This document shows positions 1-4,468 of a DNA stretch of 5,017 bases, piece by piece (within the stretch, counting starts at the first letter, position 1; each line of letters opens with the position of its first letter). The stretch covers positions 1 to 5,017 of the forward strand of contig NZ_CP029391.2 of the NCBI RefSeq assembly GCF_001704615.3, given 5' to 3'. The notes under the pieces are model-generated. The model had not been told where the DNA came from. It saw only the letters and a program-made list of their open reading frames with translations, and did no database searches. The position numbers and the translations under genes were made by a program. The stretch is from Acinetobacter defluvii. Lineage in GTDB: Bacteria; Pseudomonadota; Gammaproteobacteria; Pseudomonadales; Moraxellaceae.

Positions 1-26
1 TTAACATAAAATCTCTTATGCGAAAT
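1..26 (-). other. pdif site (XerC/XerD recombination site), right boundary of the smr-tetR module, split by the window ends
   Basis: Read on the minus strand, bases 26-16 are ATTTCGCATAA (XerC arm), 15-10 are GAGATT (6-bp spacer) and 9-1 are TTATGTTAA. Joining the ends of the window adds AT from 5017-5016 and gives the full XerD arm TTATGTTAAAT. All 22 arm bases then match the pdif consensus known from Acinetobacter plasmids. The site is opposite in orientation to the one at 4013-4040, as is typical of the two ends of a dif module. The codons for the last two residues of the TetR-type protein and its stop (7-9) lie in the XerD arm. Confidence 0.88.
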
Positions 27-38
27 TTCAGCTCGATG

Positions 39-70
39 CTTTGAAAGATGGCTAAAGCCATGTTTCAAAG
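39..70. repeat. 32-bp inverted repeat between convergent tetR and mobB-like genes, possible bidirectional terminator
   Basis: Arms CTTTGAAA (39-46) and TTTCAAAG (63-70) enclose ATGGCT/AGCCAT, with one G-G mismatch (47/62) and an AA centre at 54-55. This makes about 14 paired positions. It sits 13 bp from the XerC arm of the junction pdif site, between the end of tetR (stop at 7-9 if circular) and the end of the mobB-like gene (137). No T-run follows on either strand, so it is not a classical intrinsic terminator. It could still slow or protect 3' ends, or be a protein-binding site. Confidence 0.6.
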
Positions 71-136
71 TCGGGCAATTTTGCGCTTGCTGTAATTTGA
101 TTTGTAATGAGAAAAACCAAGCAAAGTACCGATCAA

Positions 137-634
137 CTAGTATTTTTTAGGGTCGATCTGACACCAGTCATACGTTTTTTCTTTGACACTACTCGGTTCA
201 AACGAGTAGCAATTTTTCCTCATTATTCTCACCAATGTTTCACCATCACTTTCTCGAATTTGTAGCGGATATTTTTTTAGTACAGCCATATCTGCTCTAC
301 GTTCATCAATTTCGTCTTTGCTTGGTATGTATAAAAAGATAGCCAAAATGAACACCATCATCACAGCAACAAACGTGCTGGCAAAAATAAAGATAAGTTT
401 TAAGTTGAGCCTGTTTGTAGCTTCGTTTAATGCCTGAATACTGTTGTTTAATGCACCTGTATGCTTCTTATTTGTGTTTTCTAGCGATTTTTCAGCCTTG
501 TCTAGCACTCCACTAGCGACTTGGTTGTAAAACTGCTCTAATCGCTTCTTATCGTCTGCTATGGCTTCTCGATATTCCTTCATGGATGCCAATAAAATAT
601 ATAACTGGTCATCTAAATCATTTTGATTACTCAT
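137..634 (-). CDS. MobB-like mobilization accessory membrane protein (165 aa)
   Basis: The protein has a soluble, charged, probably helical N-terminal part (residues 1-77), one hydrophobic segment (about 79-103, rich in Ile, Phe, Val and Met) and a soluble C-terminal part with two cysteines (142 and 158). No enzymatic motif is visible. It starts with ATG at 634, overlapping the mobA stop as ATGA, so the two are probably translationally coupled. A purine-rich AGAGGCGG at 651-644 lies about 9 nt upstream of the start. In RSF1010 the relaxase partner MobB is also membrane-associated and helps link the relaxosome to the secretion channel. By position and topology this protein probably has that role, but I see no clear sequence match to RSF1010 MobB. 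The mobilization role is inferred from context; the single membrane segment is seen directly. Confidence 0.72.
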   Translation of the reverse strand: MSNQNDLDDQLYILLASMKEYREAIADDKKRLEQFYNQVASGVLDKAEKSLENTNKKHTGALNNSIQALNEATNRLNLKLIFIFASTFVAVMMVFILAIFLYIPSKDEIDERRADMAVLKKYPLQIRESDGETLVRIMRKNCYSFEPSSVKEKTYDWCQIDPKKY

Positions 635-1602
635 AATGACATTCCGCCTCTACTTAGTTTTTGATATGCCTTGCGGAGTGCTTGCTCGGCTCGTTGTTTA
701 TCTAATTCTTGCTGTCGTTTCATTTCCGCTTGGCGTTCCAGTTCTAGACGTTTGGTTTCTTGGTTCTTCTGCCATTGATCAAAACCTTGATCGACACGGT
801 TTAAACCACGCTGTAAAACGCTCTCTTTCTGCTGTTTCTGTTGGTCAAGCTGTTGGGCGTTCTGCTGTTTCACATTGTCATTAAAACGGCTGATTTCAGT
901 GTCTATGCCTTGTCTGCGTAATTGGGTGACTTTAGTGCCTTCATGGATGGTGGCTTGTAGTCCGTTATTCTGATCGGCATAGCTGCGGTGATCTATTTTT
1001 TCTCGGTAGCCTGCTCGTTCTAATGCGTGATTGGCTAAATTTGCCCACGTTTCCCGAATCTGTTTAATTTCGTCTTGGGTTGTACCCATACCAAGGCTTT
1101 TTCGTTTGGCGTTGCTGAGTTCAATATCGGTTTTGGTGGCCAGAGTGAGTTTATTGTCTGCGTCCAATTCGGCTTTTCGGGTTGTGAGCATGATATGGGC
1201 GTGATGGTTTTTATCATTACCGCCTTTACTCGGTTCATGGATGGCTAAATCTGCGATCACGTCATAGCGATCAACTAAGGACCTGGCAAAGTCTTTTGCC
1301 AAGTCCTTACGTTGATCAGCGTCTAATTCATCAGGCAGGGCAATTACCCATTCTCTAGCGGTTCGGGCATCTTTGCGGTTCTCGGTTTTTTCTGCCAAGT
1401 TCCAAAGTTCGCCACGGTCAATTTCAATATCTAAATTAGACAGAATTTCAGCATGGGCGACACCATCTTTTCTCGTAAAGTCATGGGTCAGCCCTGTGCG
1501 TTCATCTTCTAGTTTTTCACCTGCACGATAGGCACTTGATGCAACCGCAGTTCGTCCTGAACTTCGGTTAACTGTTTTAGTTGAACAATGATAGATTGCC
1601 AT
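631..1602 (-). CDS. mobA: MobA/MobL-family relaxase (MOBQ type), 323 aa
   Basis: This is the conjugative relaxase that nicks oriT and stays bound to the 5' end through a tyrosine. It opens with MAIYH, as RSF1010 MobA does, and has a tyrosine at residue 25 (SSAYRAGEK), the same position as the catalytic Tyr25 of RSF1010 MobA. The metal-binding HUH-type signature is seen as LAIH (His122) followed by HHAHIML (His134, His136). Residues about 1-225 form the relaxase domain. About 243-315 is Gln/Lys/Glu-rich and probably coiled coil. There is no primase domain, unlike RSF1010 MobA-RepB'. I chose ATG at 1602 because it aligns with the family start and has AAGG 7 nt upstream (1613-1610). A TTG 26 codons further up (1680) would add a lysine-rich extension not expected in the family. 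The stop overlaps the start of the mobB-like gene. Confidence 0.92.
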   Translation of the reverse strand: MAIYHCSTKTVNRSSGRTAVASSAYRAGEKLEDERTGLTHDFTRKDGVAHAEILSNLDIEIDRGELWNLAEKTENRKDARTAREWVIALPDELDADQRKDLAKDFARSLVDRYDVIADLAIHEPSKGGNDKNHHAHIMLTTRKAELDADNKLTLATKTDIELSNAKRKSLGMGTTQDEIKQIRETWANLANHALERAGYREKIDHRSYADQNNGLQATIHEGTKVTQLRRQGIDTEISRFNDNVKQQNAQQLDQQKQQKESVLQRGLNRVDQGFDQWQKNQETKRLELERQAEMKRQQELDKQRAEQALRKAYQKLSRGGMSL

Positions 1603-1684
1603 GCAGTCGCCTTGAGATGCTTTTGCTTTTAAAAAATTGCGTAGCAGTTTTTTGGGGTTAAGGGGTGTCCCCTTGCGCAACTTT

Positions 1685-1716
1685 GATTTGAACGAAGTTC
1701 AAGTCGTAAGTGCGCA
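1685..1716 (+). other. oriT, RSF1010/R1162-like, with predicted nick between 1714 and 1715
   Basis: A hairpin with 9-bp arms (GATTTGAAC at 1685-1693, GTTCAAGTC at 1697-1705, one T-G wobble) and a GAA loop is followed directly by GTAAGTGCGC (1706-1715). The RSF1010/R1162 oriT has the same build: an inverted repeat with a GAA loop, then GGTAAGTGCG and the nick before C. The stem bases differ while loop, spacing and nick motif are kept. The site lies in the divergent gap between mobA and mobC, as in RSF1010. The nick position is inferred from that family. Confidence 0.85.
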
Positions 1717-1729
1717 TTTCATGAAAAAC

Positions 1730-1759
1730 ACGATAGCATATTACCCGCTTGAATTTCAA
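1730..1759 (-). promoter_or_regulatory. candidate mobA promoter
   Basis: On the minus strand TTGAAA (1759-1754) and TATCGT (1735-1730) are 18 bp apart, with 5/6 and 4/6 matches to sigma70 boxes. Transcription would run through oriT into mobA. This would let relaxosome proteins bound at oriT repress it, as known for RSF1010. Inference from motif spacing only. Confidence 0.4.
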
Positions 1760-1777
1760 TTCATAGGGTCTTATGCT
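1749..1777 (+). promoter_or_regulatory. candidate mobC promoter, overlapping the mobA promoter
   Basis: TTGAAT (1749-1754) and TATGCT (1772-1777) are 17 bp apart (4/6 matches each). The -35 boxes of this and the leftward mobA promoter share the perfect palindrome TTGAATTTCAA (1749-1759), so one bound protein or polymerase could affect both directions. Confidence 0.35.
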
Positions 1778-1810
1778 TGAGTGGTTTTCTATATTCCGAA
1801 ATTAACCGTT

Positions 1811-2095
1811 ATGACTAAATCTGCTGAAAATATCGAAAAGAAAATTGAAGCCCAGTTAGAGAAGCTGAAACAGTTAAAAGCACAGAAACAGGCTATTGAA
1901 GCAAGAGAACGTACCAAAAAGAAAGAACAGGAGCGCAAGGATGATACTAGGCGTAAAATTTTGCTCGGTTCTTACTTGATTAAGAAAATGCAGGCAAATG
2001 AAGCCAATAAAGAAAAAATACTCGCTGAACTCAACGAATATTTAACAGAAAATAGAGATCGACAGCTTTTTGATTTGCCCGACATTGAAGCCTAA
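1811..2095 (+). CDS. mobC: MobC relaxosome accessory protein (94 aa)
   Basis: This is a small, highly charged protein. Residues about 4-45 form a Lys/Glu/Gln-rich coiled coil, followed by the motif RKDDTRRKILLG (about 41-52) and, near the end, DRQLFDLP. RSF1010 MobC has the same arrangement (ETRRKVLVG, then DRALFGLP) and, as I recall, the same length. MobC assists MobA by helping to melt oriT DNA near the nick. It is divergent from mobA across oriT, as in RSF1010. I chose ATG at 1811; a GTG at 1781 would add ten residues but has no better ribosome site. No clear Shine-Dalgarno is seen for either start. The TAA stop (2093-2095) overlaps the stop of the leftward gene at 2092. There is no room for an ordinary terminator between them, so convergent transcripts may overlap. 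Confidence 0.87.
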   Translation: MTKSAENIEKKIEAQLEKLKQLKAQKQAIEARERTKKKEQERKDDTRRKILLGSYLIKKMQANEANKEKILAELNEYLTENRDRQLFDLPDIEA

Positions 2096-2388
2096 TTTTT
2101 CTTAGCTGTTTGGTTATTCTGTTCGGCTTGATACTCGGGAATGAGCGTGTTTAAAACCTTTTGAATATTGTCTTTGTCCTCTATCTGCAAATGATCCCGA
2201 TAGTAAATTAAGTCCTGTATTTTGCTTTCCATCTGCATTTTTTCGGTGGGTTTGGCATTTTTGGATAGTCGGGATAATAGGAAGATATAACCGCATATAT
2301 TTTCCCTCGCAATTTCATAATTTACGATGTCGAGGTATTCAACGGTCACATGCTTTAGATCGGTTGATAGGTTATTTAATTTAATCAT
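2092..2388 (-). CDS. hypothetical protein coupled to repB (98 aa)
   Basis: I do not recognise a family. The protein is mostly polar and probably helical, with a Lys/Asn/Gln-rich tail (residues about 86-98), one cysteine (about residue 32) and no signal peptide or membrane segment. It starts with ATG at 2388, overlapping the repB stop as ATGA, and has AGGA 8 nt upstream (2400-2397), so it is very likely translated with RepB. Many Acinetobacter Rep_3 plasmids carry a small second gene after repB, often a helix-turn-helix protein. I see no convincing helix-turn-helix here, so a role in replication or copy control is a guess from position. Its stop (2092-2094) overlaps the mobC stop tail to tail. 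Confidence 0.7.
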   Translation of the reverse strand: MIKLNNLSTDLKHVTVEYLDIVNYEIARENICGYIFLLSRLSKNAKPTEKMQMESKIQDLIYYRDHLQIEDKDNIQKVLNTLIPEYQAEQNNQTAKKN

Positions 2389-3314
2389 GGCTGAAATCCT
2401 GATTTTTCTAAAATTGGATAAAGCTCTCTGAATTTTTCAGGCTCTAAAAGCATATCAGCGATACGAATAGCAAATTGTTGGTAGCTTTCTGTACCTTGTG
2501 AATATTTCCCCATTTCAGGCATTTCTGACATTTTATTCGCAAATAAATGGCGTTGTGCATCGGTCATTTTTATAAAAAAATCAGGCGTGTTTGGATCTCT
2601 TTTTGCTTCAACTTTTGGCTGTTGTTTTTGCTTAAATTTGAAAGAAAAACCTGAAATGATCCGTCCTTTTTTATGCTGTTCATACGTTACAGTAATATCA
2701 GTATGCTCATTAATTTGTTTAATTGATGGTTCAAGCACACGCTTTTTAAAGTCACTCATGGCGGTGTATTCACTATCAACAAGACCTAATCTGTTTCTAA
2801 ACTCACTAAGTTCTAGTTGTGGAACTTTTCCAACTTCACGCCAAGCAATCAGCAATTCATAAAGCCTAGTGGCGTATTTACTGGTTAGGTGAGCAACTTG
2901 TTTAGCTTCATATTTTGTAAAGTGTTCTTCCAATCGTGTGATTAAAGGCACTACATCAGGAGCAAAAGTAATTTCTAACAATGCTAGGTCATCTACATAA
3001 AATATACGGCTTACCCAGCGAGATCGAACAATGCCGACTTTGCCTGTTTTTTTATATTCGGCTGTATAACTAAATTGACGATTAAACAGATTATTTACAG
3101 CTTCTCTCAAAGCTTTATATGACGCATCGGCAGATACATTGAATAGCTTGGCGTAGTCACTAGCATGTATTTCCAGTTTACTATCCGCAGTGATTCCTTG
3201 TCCCGATTCTCTAGCATTAATGATAGCTAGCATGATCAAACGTTGTTCCGTTAGCTCTAGGTTGTAACTGGCATTTATTAGAGCATTATCTTTCACGACT
3301 AAACTATTTTTCAT
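2385..3314 (-). CDS. repB: RepB replication initiator, Rep_3 superfamily (309 aa)
   Basis: This is a plasmid replication initiator that would bind the iterons upstream of its own gene and open the origin. The N-terminal region (LVVKDNALINASYNLELTEQRLIM split over residues 5-28) is the typical start of the first winged helix of Rep_3 proteins. A conserved YATRLYELL segment (about 147-155) and a second winged-helix region to about residue 228 follow. Residues about 238-309 (from DPNTPDFF) form a tail of the kind seen in Acinetobacter RepB proteins. Length about 309 aa is usual for that group. The start ATG at 3314 has no strong Shine-Dalgarno, which fits low expression. A good promoter lies at 3375-3347, embedded in an inverted repeat that shares bases with the iterons, so autorepression is likely. 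It is co-transcribed with the 98-aa gene downstream. Confidence 0.95.
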   Translation of the reverse strand: MKNSLVVKDNALINASYNLELTEQRLIMLAIINARESGQGITADSKLEIHASDYAKLFNVSADASYKALREAVNNLFNRQFSYTAEYKKTGKVGIVRSRWVSRIFYVDDLALLEITFAPDVVPLITRLEEHFTKYEAKQVAHLTSKYATRLYELLIAWREVGKVPQLELSEFRNRLGLVDSEYTAMSDFKKRVLEPSIKQINEHTDITVTYEQHKKGRIISGFSFKFKQKQQPKVEAKRDPNTPDFFIKMTDAQRHLFANKMSEMPEMGKYSQGTESYQQFAIRIADMLLEPEKFRELYPILEKSGFQP

Positions 3315-3334
3315 AAGAAGAACTTATTATTATC

Positions 3335-3397
3335 TAATTAAAGGACAATGTAATCTAATATCTTTTTAAGGTCAATATTTATAATGTCTTTTAATTA
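3335..3397. promoter_or_regulatory. repB operator: inverted repeat flanking the promoter
   Basis: The arm at 3335-3346 (TAATTAAAGGAC) and the reverse complement of 3386-3397 (TAATTAAAAGAC) match at 11 of 12 positions, with 39 bp between them. One arm abuts the -10 box and the other lies upstream of the -35 box and touches the first iteron. With their inner flanks (GGACAAT and AGACATT) the arms resemble the iteron core read on the minus strand (GGACATT). In other Rep_3 systems such as pSC101 and pPS10, Rep dimers repress rep through inverted repeats that share sequence with the iterons. Confidence 0.62.
3347..3375 (-). promoter_or_regulatory. repB promoter
   Basis: On the minus strand TTGACC (3375-3370, 5/6) and TACATT (3352-3347, 4/6) are separated by the ideal 17 bp. 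The predicted transcript would start about 3340, some 25 nt before the repB ATG. Confidence 0.68.
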
Positions 3398-3484
3398 AGA
3401 GCAAATGTCCGTTTATACAAGAGCAAATGTCCGTTTATACAAGAGCAAATGTCCGTTTATACAAGAGCAAATGTCCGTTTATAT
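3397..3484 (+). repeat. four tandem 22-bp iterons of the replication origin
   Basis: Four head-to-tail copies begin at 3397, 3419, 3441 and 3463, each reading AAGAGCAAATG then TCCGTTTATAC. The first three are identical and the fourth differs only in its last base (T for C). They lie directly upstream of the repB promoter and are the expected RepB binding sites. The 22-bp period, two helical turns, places the copies on one face of the DNA. Four identical or near-identical 22-bp iterons are common in Acinetobacter Rep_3 plasmids. Confidence 0.93.
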
Positions 3485-3560
3485 AGTCTGTAACACTTAC
3501 TACACAAGGGTTTCAACCTGTCTAAAAGCATTAAAAGCTTTAAAAATAATTAAAAGCCTT
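3485..3560. other. AT-rich part of oriV, candidate DNA unwinding element
   Basis: Next to the iterons is an AT-rich stretch with TAAAAGC at 3523, 3532 and 3551 and the variant TAAAAAT at 3541, about 9-10 bp apart. Such phased A-tract repeats suit origin melting or bending. A weak DnaA-box-like 9-mer, TACTACACA (3498-3506, 7/9), lies between them and the iterons. The functional assignment is inference. Confidence 0.5.
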
Positions 3561-3577
3561 TCGAGAGGGGAGTGCTT

Positions 3578-3649
3578 AAAACTGCCCTATGTACTCGCTA
3601 AAGCTCGTACTCTATTGAAGCTCGTTCCTCGCTTCGTGGGGCAGTTTTT
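3578..3649 (+). repeat. long-loop inverted repeat ending in a T-run
   Basis: AAAACTGCCC (3578-3587) pairs perfectly with GGGCAGTTTT (3639-3648), with a 51-nt loop that itself contains partial complementarity (GTAC and GC pairs within 3591-3610). On the plus strand the 3' arm ends in five Ts, so a folded RNA here could act as a rightward terminator or be the end of a small RNA. No promoter for such an RNA is assigned. Confidence 0.45.
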
Positions 3650-3936
3650 GGTTAATCCTGTTTGTGAAATCTAAAAGCAAAAGCATTGGTAATGTATTCG
3701 CTTCGCTCATACTTTTTGAAAAGCAAAAGCTCCAAAGTTCGCACCCATTCGGGATGCTCTGTATCTTTCGTTATGAAGCAAAAGGGAGCTTGTAATCAGG
3801 GAAAAGGCAGGGGCAAAATTTTAATGCCAGGTGGTCGCTCGTAGACACTCGCTCGGCTCTTACTGGAATGATTAAAATATCTAATCAAAAACGTGGAACA
3901 TTGTTTAAATATTAAGCGTGGAACGTGAATAATTAT

Positions 3937-3966
3937 AAAAAAACCCCATACGGGCTAGAATGGGGT
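3937..3966 (-). terminator. rho-independent terminator, leftward
   Basis: Read on the minus strand, ACCCCAT (3966-3960) and ATGGGGT (3949-3943) form a 7-bp GC-rich stem with a 10-nt loop, followed by a run of T (the As at 3943-3937). It would stop leftward transcripts before the origin. No leftward gene lies upstream of it in this window, so it appears to insulate the replication region from whatever sits beyond the pdif site. Confidence 0.75.
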
Positions 3967-4012
3967 ATTAAGATTAGAATATAACATTGATATTTAAGGA
4001 AAATAAATATCA

Positions 4013-4040
4013 GTTTCGTATAAGTTGTATTATGTTAATT
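4013..4040 (+). other. pdif site (XerC/XerD recombination site), left boundary of the smr-tetR module
   Basis: On the plus strand the XerC arm is GTTTCGTATAA (4013-4023), the spacer GTTGTA (4024-4029) and the XerD arm TTATGTTAATT (4030-4040). Each arm differs from the Acinetobacter consensus (ATTTCGYATAA and TTATGTTAAAT) at one position. The XerD arm faces the smr gene. It is inverted relative to the junction site at 26-5016, and only two of six spacer bases agree between the sites. Confidence 0.87.
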
Positions 4041-4061
4041 TTAGAAAATCTAAAATAATTA

Positions 4062-4090
4062 TTGATAATTTTTTTTTGAAAATTTAACAT
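4062..4090 (+). promoter_or_regulatory. candidate smr-tetR promoter
   Basis: TTGATA (4062-4067, 5/6) and TAACAT (4085-4090, 4/6) are 17 bp apart. Transcription would begin near 4097, inside the palindromic operator and about 27 nt before the smr ATG. It lies wholly inside the module, so the genes do not depend on the insertion site for expression. Confidence 0.5.
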
Positions 4091-4116
4091 ACCTTCCGAT
4101 GGGTATTTTAGGTATG
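4088..4116. promoter_or_regulatory. candidate TetR-type operator upstream of smr
   Basis: CATACCT (4088-4094) and AGGTATG (4110-4116) are perfect inverted arms 15 bp apart. A third element, GGGTAT (4101-4106), also pairs with ATACC (4089-4093). The cluster covers the end of the -10 box and the predicted start site, where a bound repressor would block transcription. AGGT at 4110-4113 is also the best ribosome-site candidate for smr. The regulator is presumably the downstream tetR product. Confidence 0.55.
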
Positions 4117-4123
4117 ATTACTT

Positions 4124-4468
4124 ATGAACAGTGTGTTACTCGCTTATGTATTACTTGGATTTTCAATAGTTTCCGAAGTGATTGGAAGTAGTTTTTTAGT
4201 TAAATCGGAAGGGTTTACAAAACTTTTTCCAAGCGTGATGGTCTTTATTTTTTTTAGCACGGCATTTTATTTATTATCACAAGTTATTAAAACAATCCCT
4301 TTAGGTATCGCATACGCTATATGGGCTGGTGTTGGGATTGTTCTAACTGCTGTAGTTAGCTACTTTGTTTTTAAACAGACACTAGATAATCCTGCTTTAA
4401 TTGGAATTGGTTTTATCGTATCTGGCGTAATAATTATTAATTTATTTTCGCAATCAGCAGGTCATTAA
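4124..4468 (+). CDS. SMR-family multidrug efflux protein, EmrE/QacE-like (114 aa)
   Basis: This is a small multidrug resistance transporter, a dimeric proton-coupled exporter of quaternary ammonium and other cationic compounds in the inner membrane. Four membrane segments are seen at about 4-24, 34-55, 61-82 and 88-108. The essential membrane glutamate is Glu18 (SEVIGSS, equal to EmrE Glu14). The GIAYAIWAGVGIVL stretch supplies Tyr64 and Trp67 (EmrE Tyr60 and Trp63). GVIIIN near residue 101 matches the dimerising fourth helix. Length fits the family (105-120 aa). It is not identical to the chromosomal AbeS sequence as I remember it, so I assign no symbol. Start ATG at 4124 has only a weak AGGT 10 nt upstream; an ATG at 4114 is out of frame. 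The next gene begins on the base after its stop. Actual substrates cannot be read from sequence. Confidence 0.93.
   Translation: MNSVLLAYVLLGFSIVSEVIGSSFLVKSEGFTKLFPSVMVFIFFSTAFYLLSQVIKTIPLGIAYAIWAGVGIVLTAVVSYFVFKQTLDNPALIGIGFIVSGVIIINLFSQSAGH

Larger units (their letters stand above)
3561..4012. other. gene-free region with degenerate repeats, between oriV and the pdif module
   Basis: No credible coding frame is seen. The segment holds AAGCAAAAG three times (3675, 3721, 3776; the first two within an exact 12-bp repeat at 3673-3684 and 3719-3730). It also holds three loose copies of a TCGCT...GCTC...TAC motif (3591-3610, 3694-3712, about 3847-3862) and two inverted repeats, each with a 51-nt loop. 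CGTGGAAC occurs twice (3892-3899, 3917-3924), followed by a leftward terminator. It may be part of the origin, a non-coding RNA region, or decayed sequence. Confidence 0.5.

Noticed and set aside
636..884. Rightward open frame of 82 codons opposite mobA
   Set aside because: It is antisense to the well-supported relaxase gene, with no family features.
1660..1674. Small inverted repeat AAGGGG-TGT-CCCCTT as a terminator
   Set aside because: Only 6 bp with a 3-nt loop and no adjacent T-run on either strand in the right place; it may be part of the oriT region, but I cannot support a role.
1603..1680. N-terminal extension of MobA from a TTG at 1680
   Set aside because: The family begins at MAIYH, the catalytic Tyr falls at position 25 only from ATG 1602, and that ATG has AAGG at proper spacing.
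1781..1810. GTG start for MobC ten codons upstream
   Set aside because: No better ribosome site, and ATG 1811 gives the length and N-terminus expected from RSF1010 MobC.
3411..3421. DnaA boxes inside the iterons (TTATACAAG in three copies, 7/9)
   Set aside because: The match is weak at the 3' end and the bases are explained as part of the RepB iteron.
3405..3674. Rightward 89-codon open frame beginning in the iterons
   Set aside because: Its N-terminus is just the translated 22-bp iterons, it has no ribosome site, and it runs through the origin and an inverted repeat.
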